Under the pieces are notes generated by a model. The model worked only from the letters and a program-made list of their open reading frames with translations, was not told the origin of the DNA and made no database searches. A DNA stretch of 64,000 nucleotides. Origin: Brassica napus. Taxonomy: Eukaryota > Streptophyta > Magnoliopsida > Brassicales > Brassicaceae. Below, piece after piece: positions 46,804 to 58,931 of this stretch (position 1 is its first letter; every line of letters starts with the position of its first letter). Both the position numbers and the translations under genes were made by a program. The stretch covers positions 26,388,137 to 26,452,136 of the forward strand of contig NC_063450.1 in the NCBI RefSeq assembly GCF_020379485.1, read 5' to 3'.

Positions 46804-46863
46804 CCCTTTTGTGATCGAAGATTTTGTCTTTTTCCGTGTTTTATAGTTTTCGAAAACTTTAAA

Positions 46864-48218
46864 ATGGAAGGACAGGCGAAGCTGACGAGGACACAGTCGT
46901 CGTTGCTCCGGTCACCGTCGACGGTACGTTCGTCTTTTCACATCTTTAATTTAATCTCCGACGATGTCCCTCACCAGAAGCAAGATCTAGAAGCCGGAGA
47001 GAAAGAAGAGAAGCAGAGGAGATACCCGCGTAAACCATTCGGGTCAAGTCCTCGAACCGGGTTGACCCGAATCAATCCGGGTCTAGCCTTCACGATGGTC
47101 TCTCTCTCTTTCCTCAGTCTCTGCTCTTTCTTCTTCTTCGTCGTGTTCTCCCAAACCGATGAGCTTCTCACCTCCGAGAATCTCCTCCTTGCTCTGATCT
47201 TCGTCGCCGTCGCTCTCTTCCTCGCCTCCAAGAACAAAACACTTCTCAACCAAACCGTACTCGCAATCGCCAAAGGCTTTAAGAGCAAGAACCGGTCAAA
47301 ACCGGTTCAATGGTACATCGGCGATACCGAAACTAAACCGGAGAAGGCCACCAAGCGGTTCGTTAAAGAAGGTGTTCAGTTCTACAGCAATGGAGACTTC
47401 TACGAAGGGGAGTTTCACAAAGGGAAGTGTAACGGGAGTGGTGTATACTATTACTTCGTGAGAGGACGGTACGAAGGGGACTGGGTCGATGGGAGATACG
47501 ATGGTCATGGGATCGAAAGCTGGGCTAGAGGAAGTAGGTACAAAGGTCAGTATAGGCATGGTCTTAGACATGGTTATGGAGTTTACAGATTCTACACTGG
47601 TGATTGCTACGCTGGTGAGTGGCTAAATGGTCAAAGCCATGGGTTTGGTGTTCAGTCTTGTGCTGATGGTAGTTCTTATGTTGGTGAATCAAGATTTGGT
47701 GTCAAACATGGGCTTGGATCTTACCATTTCAGGTAAATAAATAAATCATCAGGTTTGTTTTGTGATTTTAACTTTTAATTATTGAAATTTTAAAACATGA
47801 ATTTTTTTTTGGTTTTATGTGTTTTAGAAATGGAGATAAGTATGCAGGAGAATATTTTGGAGACAAAATACATGGTTTTGGTGTGTATCGTTTTGCTAAT
47901 GGTCATTGTTATGAAGGAGCGTGGCATGAAGGTCGTAAGCAAGGGTATGGTGCTTACTCGTTTAGAACTGGTGACGCTAAATCCGGTGAATGGGATTCAG
48001 GGAATCTTGTAACATCTCTTCATTCTACGAGCGAGCCGGTACGCAGAGCGATTCAGGCTGCTAGAGAAACGGCAAAGAAGGCCGCAGAGAACCGGAGACG
48101 AGTAGATGAACAAGTGAGTCGAGCTGTGGCTGCAGCTAATAAGGCTGCAACGGCTGCAAGAGTTGCTGCGGTTAAAGCGGTTCAGAATCAGATGGATGGT
48201 AAATTTTGTCAAAGTTAG
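46864..48218 (+). CDS. MORN-repeat membrane protein (MRF2/At1g21920-like)
   Basis: Two exons, 46864-47732 and 47828-48218, encode 419 residues. The N-terminal region is basic and Ser-rich. Two adjacent hydrophobic segments follow (about 77-95 and 106-123), so the protein is probably membrane-anchored. From about residue 173 to 370 there are seven MORN-like repeats of the form Y-x-G-x-W/F-x(2)-G-x(3)-G-x-G (for example YEGEFHKGKCNGSGVY and YAGEYFGDKIHGFGVY). The tail is Ala/Arg-rich and helical (AAANKAATAARVAAVKAVQ). MORN repeats bind lipids and partners. The Arabidopsis relatives MRF1/MRF2 are linked to flowering through FT. The symbol is withheld because the two are close paralogues. The start is the first ATG in frame with the conserved N-terminus. 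Confidence 0.88.
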
Positions 48219-49363
48219 AAAAGAAAATTGTAGATTTTTGGTTTGTTACCGGTTTAATCTGTAACCCTGATTGAAGCTAAAAGAATGTAAGCTTGGTTCA
48301 GAGGTTTTTAACAATGTAATTTTCGATCTTTATTACTACTGTAACAATTTGTACATAGAAGAAAATGGGAAATCGTTTTTTTTTTTTTCTTTGTTTTTTT
48401 ATCGTATCTTTTGAAGAAGTGATGTTAGATTGATATTATTATGATTTTGATCTGGATCACTAACATGACGATTTTATATTTTTGTTTAGAGATTACACAA
48501 CTAATGGCAAACTTTTTAATCCGTTACTACACAAATTTTATATTATTTAGTTGCCCACGAAAATAAAAATAAAAATTGGGAGAAGGATGAAGAAGAAGAT
48601 TATGTTCGGCGCTCAGCTTGCCATTCCCCAAAACATATCGACTAAACTAATGACCCAATGTCGTGATCCAGAAAACATCAATTGCATTGGTACCATACTA
48701 CCATAACACATTTATGGTCTCTGCTCCTAGTATCCGACAATGCAATAATTCTATTTAATTAATTTCTGTATTTTAAAATGCTACGTTATCTGGATTCTTA
48801 TTAATTTCCACTCTCTCTATTTCATATTATAAATAGTTTTTTAAAAAATTGTTTGTTTCAAAATATAAGTAATTTTTATTATTCCATGTAACTTTTACTT
48901 TTATTGTTACATAAAATATAGATTTATTTATGATTGGCTTAACTATACGTAATGTATATATCAAATGATATTTTTTAAAATAATAATAAATTTTTTAATC
49001 TTTGTGCATTCAGCTAAAACTACCCAGTAAAAAACAGATGAAGTAACGTTAGCACTTGGCAGTTTAATTTTCCTCCAAATATTCGAGTTTGAATAATACC
49101 ATACTTCTAAAATATGTTCAAGAACTTTATGTATCAACATATTGACCCCGACTTTGCGATGCGGCGTCAATATCAATGTTTTATTTTGTATTGACTTTAC
49201 TCATAAAGGCAAATTTGAAATCGGTTTCTGTTCGTTACTTTGAAATTTGAATTCTAGATGATAGCAATGTGTACTTAGTTGTATCATTATGGATATAGAT
49301 AAGAATATCAGACTACTTAATCAACCATAGAAATAGACATGCTCAGAGCATCTTTAATGGAGA
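48219..49363. other. Intergenic sequence downstream of the MORN gene
   Basis: It contains the 3' untranslated region and AT-rich spacer. Near 48805 a CTCTCTATTTCATATTATAAATAG stretch may be a worn Stowaway-type MITE end. No gene is seen. AGAGCATCTTTAATGG at 49345-49360 looks like one end of a short inverted-repeat element whose other end is near 51290-51310. Confidence 0.45.
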
Positions 49364-51105
49364 CTAGAACTTAATCCGCGCAGGGCGCAGATACTTGATT
49401 TAATTTGTGCTCAATATAAATTTATGAACCGCTGATTTTATAAAAAAAAATTCATGTATATTTTTTATGTTTTGTAGTTTATATATATAGAGTAGAATAT
49501 ACTATTTATAATATAGATGTTTGATAATAAATTTTTTATTTGTACATAATATTATATTTTTATTATAACTTAATACAATTTGATGTAATTGTACTATTCA
49601 TATATTAACCTGTGGTTTTTTTGTTTGTTAATTTATTTTTCAAATGAAAAAAACATACCTAAATTTTTAATTTTCCATTAGTTTTCTATTAACTATTATT
49701 AATTTTATGAGATTTTGTTTTCTTGAAAATTGAACTCTCAAAATTTGTATATTTAACTAAACTAAATAAAGTAATACTATATCCGAGTACCTGTATCATC
49801 ATTAATTCCGAATATACCAGGTAGATGGTGTTTTACGGACGGATCTTGGAAAAATCAGGATTTATATTCAGGACAAGGATGATATAGTACCCTGGAAGGT
49901 TTTGACGGATTAATGGGAGCAAGAAATACAAAAGCGAGTCAGTCGCCACTACACTCAGAGATAGAGGCTCTCATATGGGCAATGGAATGCATAAGGAATC
50001 TCATACAGTTCTCTGTTACTTTTGCAACGGATTGTTCTCAGTTGGTGAAGATGGTTTCGGAACCAAAGGAGTGGCCAACCTTTGCAAGCTATTTGGAAGA
50101 CATAACAATCTTGAAGAGAAGTTTTAACAGCTCAGAGATCATTCACATACCACGGATGCAGAACTCAAAGGCGTACAGTCTCGCACGCAGTGCAAGGAAA
50201 CAACCGTCGCTGGTCGTTCATATGGACGCGGAGCTACCAGTGTGGTTTGCAGAATCTTAGTGAATCTGCTTATGTTGCTGACAAAAAAATAAAAAAATAA
50301 AAAAATAAAGTAATACTATATTTAAAATTCTTTTATATAATATATATCATATATTTCAGTTTGTGTTTTTATTTTCACCATAAAGAAATAACAATCATTG
50401 TAATTAATTAATTAAATTGATTTTAAATGTAGTGGGAGAATCTGTAAATAAAAAAAATACAAAAAGGAAATACGTAATTTATTATAAATGCAATGGCTAC
50501 ATGTGTAAATAAAAGGAAGTAATTAATCTACTATCCATGTTTCCAAACAATTCTCATTTATCTTTTTTATCCATGTTTCCAAACAGTACCAAAAGGTACT
50601 TCAGTTTTAATAATATAGATATTTTTATTATAACTTAATACAATTTGTTGTAATTGTACTATTCATATATTAACCTGTAATTTTTTTTTGTTAATTTATT
50701 TTCAAATGAAAAAAAGCATACCTAAATTTTAAATTTTCCATTAGTTTTCTATGAATTATTATTAATTTTATGAGATTTTGTTTTCTTGAAAATTGAACTC
50801 TCCAAATTTGTATATTTGACTAAACTAAATAAAGTAACACTATATTTAAAATTCTTTTATATAATATATACTATATATTTCAGTTTGTGCTTTTATTTTC
50901 ACCGTAAAGAAACAACAACCATTGTAATTAATTAATTAAATTGATTTAAATGTAGTGGGAGAATCTGTAAATAAAAAAAATACAAAAAATAAATACGTAA
51001 TTTATTATAAATGCAATTGCTACATGTGTAAATAAAAAGAAGTAATTAATATGCTATCTATTTTCCAAACAGTACCAAAAACTACTTCAGTTTTAATAAT
51101 ATAGA
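49364..51105 (-). mobile_element. Helitron with internal duplication, minus strand
   Basis: On the minus strand it begins TCTATATTATTAAAACTGAA (51105 inward), a typical Brassicaceae Helitron 5' end. It finishes with a hairpin (CTGCGCCCTGCGCGG) and CTAG, followed by T. The flanking bases are A and T on the minus strand (51106 and 49363), as expected for insertion between A and T. It lacks any Rep/helicase gene, so it is non-autonomous. About 490 bp are duplicated inside (about 49553-50617 against 50618-51105), and a LINE fragment sits in one copy. Confidence 0.78.
49783..50303 (+). mobile_element. Truncated LINE RNase H fragment nested in Helitron
   Basis: A direct repeat AATAAAGTAATACTATAT flanks the insertion (49765-49782 and 50304-50321). 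An A-rich tail (AAAAAAATAAAAAAATAAA) precedes the right copy. The insert reads TDGSW at about 49838 and then an RNase H-like frame to a TAG at 50258-50260, ending VHMDAELPVWFAES. One TGA at 49880-49882 interrupts it where family members have Trp. The undisturbed target is present in the second Helitron repeat unit near 50826-50845. Confidence 0.88.
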
Positions 51106-52456
51106 TGCCTTGAGAAATGCTTAGTGGTGGGGCCCAGCATAATAGAGGAAGAAAGGGTGCCAAAAACGCCAGATTTAGCATCGATGTTTGTACTGTTTCG
51201 CGGGTTCCACTGATACGTGGTGGTCCGCGATTGGTTCGTTTTTAATTTTTTTTTTAATCAGAGAAAAACTAAAAAAAAAAAAATTAAGCACGGGTTAGTG
51301 GTGCTCTTAGTAGTTAAAAAAAAAAAAAAACTAGTTTGATTACGGCAAGTAGACAATAACACATCCGATACCATACATGTTTCGTCGCATAAAAGAAATG
51401 TGGAAGCAGCCATGTGTCTTTATCGATCATTATATATGTGAGGATATTATTGAAATTTATATATCTGACCCTTATCCCTTTCCCTTTCTTATATTCATGA
51501 ATTATATACGCCACTGATCACATGGTTTCTTGTTGGATTGGTCTCCCTTGGACATCAGATAATTCTCCAAGCAAAGATTAGTATATGTACCAACATCTAT
51601 TCATTTGGTATATTTCATCTCTATTTCTATAGCAATATATACAATTATCACACATCTATTCATTTAATTATCTTTGTTTCTTACAGCCCCGCATGTAAAA
51701 TTTTCAGACAGCATTTTAACTCAAATGTTTAATTTCATTTATTTTCAAAGTTTGAAGTCGCTAACAACTCCACATAACTTAATTATCCTGCAGAGAGATA
51801 ATTACTGGTCTATAGATTCCCGGAAATAAATAGCACTTCGCCCTAAAATTTTCAAATGCATCTATTTTAGGTTTGAATATTTAGCTACGACAACGAGTTA
51901 ACTTTTACAATAAGAAGGAAAAGAAAAAGAATATTATAATTTCTTTATTTTATAAAGGTTTTTCAAGAATATTTTCAGTTCTAGCATGCATTAATGGTCA
52001 ACAACATATGATAACATACTCAATAGACATATATACGTACCCTCAATAATTGATTTGTAAGACCTAAAAACTGAAAAAAACATCCACCTATATTTATAAA
52101 TTATTTAATAGTATTAACTAAGATAAAATAATTTATAAAATTAAGATTAAAAACTAAATAACTAAAGTCGGAAGAGGAGGAATGCGTGTCTATGCTTCAT
52201 CTCGAATAATCATTTTTCTGAAAATTTTATTATTTAATGCAAGAGAGTGCAAATGTTTCAAAGCAATATTAAACCCCCGTGTAATACTAACTAGATACTA
52301 ATCGACAGCGCGGATATTTTCGAAAATTCTTTTTAATTGTTACTGAGATTAGAATATATAATCTTTAGAAATCATGATTTTTGAGACTATATTTTTTTCT
52401 ATATATTTTTTATAATATAAGACGTGGATACAATATACTATTTTTTTTTTGTTTTT

Positions 52457-52510
<54 letters not shown>

Positions 52511-52830
52511 CAATTGCACCTGATATACACGGAAAATAAAAATATTTTGCCAGTTGGTTATGTACTGTTCGAGTTTCTATATATTCCAAAACTGACCCTA
52601 TACATAGGTGTTCGTACTCTATATCGGCTACGATATAGGGAGCTAGAAATTCTAGACGTCTCTTTAATAATGAGCATTTTGTACACTGTAGCACATAATT
52701 GAATATATCGAACACTGCAAAGAATCCATCTTCTCCATTATAGCTCACATTACTAAAGTAACAAGAACTTTTTTGCGGAGTCTACGAAGAACAGCTCTCG
52801 ATTAATTACAGGAAGACGATTCTTGTAGTT
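51106..52830. other. Intergenic sequence
   Basis: To about 51312 it holds the remaining arm of the short inverted-repeat element that received the Helitron (ending GGTGCTCTTAG). The rest is AT-rich with a TA microsatellite at 52461-52503. No gene is recognised. Confidence 0.5.
52461..52503. repeat. TA microsatellite
   Basis: An uninterrupted TA run of about 43 bases. Confidence 0.92.
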
Positions 52831-55800
52831 ATGGTTTCGGCGCGGCTTGTTGACTGTTCAGAAGAACCTGAAGAACCAGACATGCAGAAAATTCCGGAGA
52901 TGATGTTTGCCGCCCGGCGAAGAACCCGTTGGGGTTCGAATTCTTACTTATCAATCATCCAGTGCTCTACAACGCATCTTTAATGCGTTAGCCGAAGAGG
53001 AGGTTGATATTATTAGGCGATCTTCATTTGGGAAGTTGATAGAGATTGCCGACAAACCCGTATTTTCCGGAAGATTTGCGCGATATATGTTATCAAGGCA
53101 GCTGAAAACAAAGAAGAAGCATGAAACTTGGTTCCGATTTGCAGGTAAACCAGTAAGGTTTTCAATTAGAGAATTTGCGATTGTGACGGGATTACCTTGT
53201 GGGAAATTCCCGCAGAAGTCCAAGATGAAGTTGAAGGCAAAAATAGCCGAGCAACCTTATTGGCCATGTTTATTTGGAAAAGTTGAAGTTGCTACAGTGT
53301 CCTCTGTTATTAAGATGCTCTACCGCAAAACGGTTAACAGAGACATCCGTATTGGATATGCTTGCTTGGCATTGCTTGAATCAGTTCTTCTTCCAACTAG
53401 TCTTAATATGAAGATATCTAGAGATCATGTTGAAGCTATTAAAGATCTAGATGCCTTTTTTCGTTTCCTTGGGGACGAGTAGCATTTGATATGCTGATGT
53501 CTAGTATCAAAGAGAGAGATGAGATAGCTTTGTCTCAAAACACCATCGCATTAAAAGGATTCGCTCTTGCAATACAGCTTGCAATGGTTGCAGCGGTTCC
53601 GGCGTTGACTGAGGTTGTGCAAGATTCGTGTTCTTCATCTGATTCTGATAGTGAAGATATTGATGGCAGTGGGCGCGATATTTTTACGAAGAAACGGACC
53701 CTCAATCCGGCACATGCACGCAATTTGGACAAGAGAACTGATGTAAGTGATTGTTTGTCCCAATATTAGTTGTTTGTTGTCTATATATAGTACTAACTTG
53801 CAATTGCCCATATATCTTATATGAGTTCTTATTTCATATTTGGTTATAAATGGATTAATGTAGCACAACTGAATTACATATTTTTCTTTTGGTTAAGGTT
53901 ATTTTTCATAGCATTTTGGTTCAAGATCCGGTTCGACCTATTGATGAGGCCATTTTAGTTCGGCATGATGAAGTTCATGATTCAAGAGTTGATAACTTGG
54001 TCGAGGGCATCAGGCGTAACTATCAATTCAATAATTCGTATTTCCGCGGTGGGCTTAGAAAGATTGATGTTGTTCATTTGCGAGAAAAGGTCAAATCATC
54101 TGCAAAGTGTAAGAGAGCAAAGAAGGTTATTACTACTTCGTCGGAAGCTGAGAACAGTGTCATCGTTGACCTTGTGCTGGACAAAATTAAACCTCAGATT
54201 GATGTAATGGATTCCAACATTAAGATAGGTTCATCTCGGGTTGATGCTATAGAGGGGAGTGTTCGTAAACAAGTTGAGGCGTTGTTGGGTAAGTTTAAGG
54301 GGGAATTGATTTCATCTCATAAGGATATCGTTTCTGATGTTTGTAAAGACCACCTTGCTGCTCATAAAGGCCCGGGAAATAATCAACCTTCTTCTCCGAC
54401 AAATGTAATTGTTCCCAGATGTCATACCAGCCATGTTACCGACGCAAATGCAAAGACAACCGAAAACGTTCTACGTGACATTAGTCAATACTCTACACCT
54501 CCCCGCTCGAACCGTATTTGTGAGGTACCAATTATGTGGACATAAATTTTTAGAAATTTCTATAACCGTTTATTCCATGTCTTATGAACTAACTACAGTT
54601 TTTTATTACATTCAGTCCGATAATCCTACTCCGACGAAGAAAGACCATGTTGAATCTGGCTATGTATGTGGAACTCCGGTAATTCAATCAGGTGCCCAAT
54701 CAGCTAATAGCGAGAATCGATCTATGCAACAGTCATTCCAACATAAGTTGGTAAGTTGTTTGAACTGTTATCGGTTTTAATTAGTGATCTATATTATATG
54801 CTAGAATAGTTTTAATTTATTACCTTTTTTGTTCTTCTAAATCAGACTCGGCAAAAGAACCAAGACAACATTGCGGATGAACCTTCGTTTTCGCTTGGTC
54901 TAACTCAGGAAGAACAGATTCAAGAAGACAACCCTATTTTGGGAAAAACTGGTCCTGACCATGAACAGTTGTCTCACACGAATGTTGCTGACAATATTGA
55001 AGGAAGTTCATCGTCACGTAGAGAGGCAAAAGACGATTCCATTAGGTCTTGTAGAGGATTACCTTTGTGGGCCTCATTTACTGTCAAGGGCTAGGGCTAG
55101 GGAATCTCAGAGGTGCATATTTTCGACACTTGATATTTCAGAGTTGGTAAGGAAGTTCACTAATCTGGAGGCCAAAATGAAGTCAAATTTGTAAGTTTTG
55201 TACGTTCTTTGCATTATATTCAGTTGGAAATATTGAATATATTACTAAATGTTCATTGCTTTTGGTTTTTAGTGTGATCAACGTTGCTGGATTAGCTGTG
55301 TCTAGAAGGGAAATTCTTCTCATTTGTGAGAGGCAATGAAATTATACTGCCAAGGTTTTTTCGGGATTATAGTAGTATTCAACTATATATTATGGTGGTA
55401 TATTTGTTCTTATATTATTAATGTCTACAGGTTGTTGATATTCTTATTAGAGTTTTACGGTCGGTTCTTTTGCATCAGTTACCTTCCGAAGGTTCACAGA
55501 GTGCTGAGTTTCTTGATACCAAGTTTGGTGCTGCTATAATGAAGAACTTTCCCAAATTCCTTAAGAGTAAGAATAAAGAGTCTTACATATTCCCAAAATC
55601 ATTGAGTGGTATTTTCCCAACCAAAGAAGCTCCAAAGGTTAATCCAAGAAATTATTATTTTCCATTATATGTTGGGAACAAACATTGGGTTGGTATTTGT
55701 TTTGACGCTGGGTGTGGGACTGTCACCATTCTAGATTCATGCTTGGCATTGCACAAGGAAAAGGCATTAGAGAAGATAATTACTCATGTCATACAGATGT

Positions 55801-56051
55801 TACCGTATCTTGCTAGATATGCTTGTCTTAAAATAGAAACTGATCCAGTTATTCAGTGTTATGATGTTGCTAGGCTAAAATCTGTCGCCCAGTTTAAGAA
55901 TGAAGCCGATTCTGGTTTGATATCTTTGCTATTTATGGCGAGTCACGCTCTATATGGACCAGAAGCTTGTAAGAATATTGGTGATGATGTGCTGGTAGAG
56001 GAAAGTAAGAGTGCAACAATACTGGCGTATGAGTTCAAGGAAAAGTTATAG
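52831..56051 (+). pseudogene. DUF1985/Ulp1-protease gene of a MULE, frameshifted
   Basis: A multi-exon gene reads, in order: an N-terminal segment from ATG 52831; a DUF1985 domain (VGVRILTYQ to KPVRFSIREFAIVTGLPCGK); a low-complexity acidic region (SSSDSDSEDIDG); a helical linker; and a C48 Ulp1-like protease domain (KHWVGICFDAG with the histidine, TVTILDS with the aspartate, ADSGLISLLFMASHA). Plausible introns are 53743-53897, 54525-54615, 54751-54845, 55191-55271 and about 55355-55431. Breaks: a 1-base shift near 52910, another in a T run near 53460, another near 55030, and a TGA at 55337. The position of the catalytic cysteine is Ser. Ulp1 proteases cleave SUMO-like proteins. Mutator-like elements such as KAONASHI carry such genes in plants. 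Confidence 0.8.
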
Positions 56052-56799
56052 GGTATGCTTGATGGTGAAGTGTTTGTTTTATTATGTTTCCTCTTTAATT
56101 CTTGTAATGAGTTGGACGTGTAGCTGTTACACTTGTATGCGATATGTTGCATGTGTATGTTTTCTATGTTGCATGTGTATGTTTTCTTTGGCTTTTCAAA
56201 CTCTGTTATGTTCTTGTAATATTTTCATGTATTATATTTGGCTGTGTTAATTTTTTTTTTTTTATACATTTCAAATTGTTGAGGAAACAGCTATAATTGA
56301 ACATTATTGTATATATGGGAAGTAATCCGGTTTTAATAATAGGTCATTTGAGTTCAGTTACCCGATTAATGCATATGACCCTCCTATTTATGTTACTAGA
56401 GGAAAGTATTGTTAGTTTTGATGTTGCAAATACGACAACAAGTGTTGTTGTTGATGTTTACAAGTAGTGCACGCGTATAGAAAGTAGTGTGAGTTGTCTT
56501 ATCTTTCCTACACATTTTTCAGCTATGTGTTTGTTCTATCAAGTATCGAATATCATCATCATACCTATAGTAGAGTAGGCAACTATGTCCTTCAATTATT
56601 TTTGTGGCTGAATTATTGGTTTATCTTATCCATGGACGTGTTACCACACTTCGTCTATAAATTTGGATACTTGTTTACAAGTTATCATCCATTTACATAC
56701 GGTGAGACGGGAGCAGTCCAATAGAGTAATATTGTTTAAATTTTTTGTTTAATATCTTTTACCAAACTCGGTTTCTAATTCCTCCTTTCTATTTTGTAG
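56052..56799. other. Spacer inside the Ulp1/MULE module
   Basis: No transposase core, zinc knuckle or SWIM domain is recognisable here in any frame. The right end leads into the exon-like segment at 56800. Confidence 0.5.
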
Positions 56800-56953
56800 A
56801 TGGCAACTCCATTAGTGTAACTTTATATCACGGTGCATGGCGTCGTGCCGACGATGGACATTGGACTTTCCATAGGAAGCCAAGTGATCTCGGCTGGGAT
56901 CCTTTGATTTGGAGCAAGAGGCAAATCAATAACGCCTTAAGTCGGGTGGGTTG
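56800..56953 (+). pseudogene. Exon-like fragment resembling a MULE N-terminal segment
   Basis: After an AG (TTTTGTAG, ending 56799), an open stretch reads GNSISVTLYHGAWRRADD, then GHWTFHRKP, ending before a GT at 56950. The pattern V-x-L...W-x(4)-D-G-x-W-(S/T)-F is shared with the first exon of the minus-strand gene at 57747-58185. It therefore looks like a second, oppositely oriented copy of the same N-terminal module. No continuation is seen. Confidence 0.4.
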
Positions 56954-56954
56954 A

Positions 56955-58185
56955 ATGTGCATAGTACACTTCATAGTCATTTTCATGAGCGGCAATACCA
57001 TCCCAGTATTCCTCTTCCTCCGTCATGTCTCTCCAAACATTAAGCGGCTCCACTTCTATAGAGGGGTTGAATGGTTCAGAAGAGATGCTGGTTGGCCAAT
57101 TGGGATTGCATATTGCAACTCCTCAATAGTCATCGGTTCACCATATAGCACTAGGAAGAAATTATAAAAATTAGTATTTGCTTTATAGATTAATTATAAT
57201 AAACTAAAAATTCATATATAAACCGGATGTTCTTGTTTCCATTTCAACTTTTTCGTATATCAGTCACACGTCAAACAAGTGATTTATAAATCAATATACT
57301 ACTTTTATATCACATTTCAAACTTTCTGTATATATATTATTGAAGAAACAAATAGTATTACTAGTCATTACGGTTTAATTAGTACTACTACAAGTTAAAA
57401 AAATTAAGTCCCGTATACCTTCATCATTTTCAGCGTAGTAGAACTCTTCTTCCGGTGAAATGGTACCGGCTTCTGCCATAGATATAACATCGTCGACGGT
57501 TAACCGTGGAAACTCTGTTGCGTTTTGTGCTTGGACATCGTCATTAGGCAGACCATGTACCATTTCTATATCAAGAGCAACATGAAATACAATGAGGAGT
57601 TGTGGCTCATTGAACATTATTTCCAATATGTGTTTGCTACAAACGATCGGATGGCCTCCAACCAAATCTATGAAAAATAAATATAAAATCAGTTAACCCT
57701 TAACATATGATTTTTAATAATTATTATGGAACTTGTATGGACTAACCAAGAATTGCTTGGCGATGTTGGGCTTCTGATACGCCCTCTTCAAGGTAAGTTG
57801 TATCACCTATAGTGAAAGGCGATCGAAGCAAGAACTCGTACTTTGCAACTAGTTCAGGTCCACTAGTTACATAGAGCACCGCCTCAGACATGTAGTCTCT
57901 TACACTTGTCAGAATCTCAACATCCTTGTCACATGATAAGGTGATCGGCAGCGTTTTTGTACCATCAGGGACAAGCATCCAGTCAGTGAGTTGATAAGTC
58001 AAGGCAACGGGAGTTAGTATCCCGAGATTTAACCTTATACGAATCAACTCGACCAGACTATCAAAGGTTTCGTTGTTGTTGATTATGATGGTTTCACCGT
58101 GATAACAAGACGTTACCTCAAACGACCAATCTCCAGTTGAATTTTTAGTCCAAAGCCCTAAAACGAGCTTCACCAATCTTCCCAT
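56955..58185 (-). pseudogene. MULE transposase-type gene, N-terminal exons only
   Basis: Three exons on the minus strand: 58185-57747 (starting MGRLVKLVLGLWTKNSTG), 57667-57419 (GGHPIVCSKHILEIMF ...) and 57150 to about 56955 (GEPMTIEELQYAIPIG ... NVWRDMTEEEEYWDG). GT..AG borders are good for the first two introns. Exon 3 has a frameshift after LLNHSTPL. This is the N-terminal region of Mutator-like transposase genes that I recall from Brassicaceae. The catalytic DDE and zinc-knuckle domains are missing, so it cannot act as a transposase. The gene converges with the Ulp1 gene, as in Ulp1-carrying MULEs. Confidence 0.65.
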
Positions 58186-58555
58186 CTATACAACGAAACA
58201 AAAAAATTGCAGCAATTTTCATATACTTGTGTATGGAAATCGTAAATAAACTAAAGCAGCAAATTTTTTTTGTGTATCAGTAAATGATAAACCCTAAAAA
58301 AAGGAAAAAAAATTGGTTACCTTATTTGAACCCAATCTCCGGAATGGAACAAAGAAAACTGGATTTGGTGATGCTTCCTTATATCGCCATATTGATCTGG
58401 GAGCATGTATTTATAGCAATTATTGGAGGAGAACTTACACAATATCCAGCTAATACGCAAGTGTATTCTGCACCGGCTACCTAGTGCTAGGCATCATGAT
58501 TCTATTATAGGTTACGAAAAATATCTCTGACAAATGCAATATTATATTAATATAC
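58186..58555. other. MULE gene 5' flank
   Basis: Promoter-side sequence of the minus-strand MULE gene. A short open stretch (58284-58484) has no recognisable domain. Confidence 0.45.
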
Positions 58556-58931
58556 TGTTATAAATTAAACATTGAAATGATCATCCACTTCTTTACCAAA
58601 CTCAAGCACTATGATCATCCACTCTTTTACCAACTCAAACACTATGATCATCTACTCATCAAACACTATGATCACCCACTCATTTACCAAATTAAGCACC
58701 ATCTTTGTTATTTTATGTATTGTTGTTCACTATAAATACCATCACTCATCTCACTCTTTTGTACACCAAAAACAAGAACAAGAGTTTATAATCAAAGAAC
58801 CATTACATCTTCTTCTTCTTCCTTATAATAAACTCTCTCCCTTATACTAGTGTTATTTGCTTCCTACGGGTATCAAATTCTACTCTTATTTAAATTTCTC
58901 GATACTATAAATTATAAGTTATTTCTTAACA
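58556..58931 (+). repeat. Copia 5' LTR
   Basis: It begins TGTTATAAATTAAAC and ends TTCTTAACA, with TGTTA...TAACA inverted ends. It has four short tandem phrases of CACTATGATCATC type, a TATAAATA box (58732-58739), and a downstream ACAAGAACAAGAG leader. Confidence 0.88.

Noticed and set aside
46971..47288. 105-residue minus-strand ORF over the MORN gene
   Set aside because: It is a shadow of exon 1, whose plus-strand protein is conserved.
52424..52748. ORFs with alternating Tyr-Ile on both strands
   Set aside because: They are translation of the TA microsatellite.
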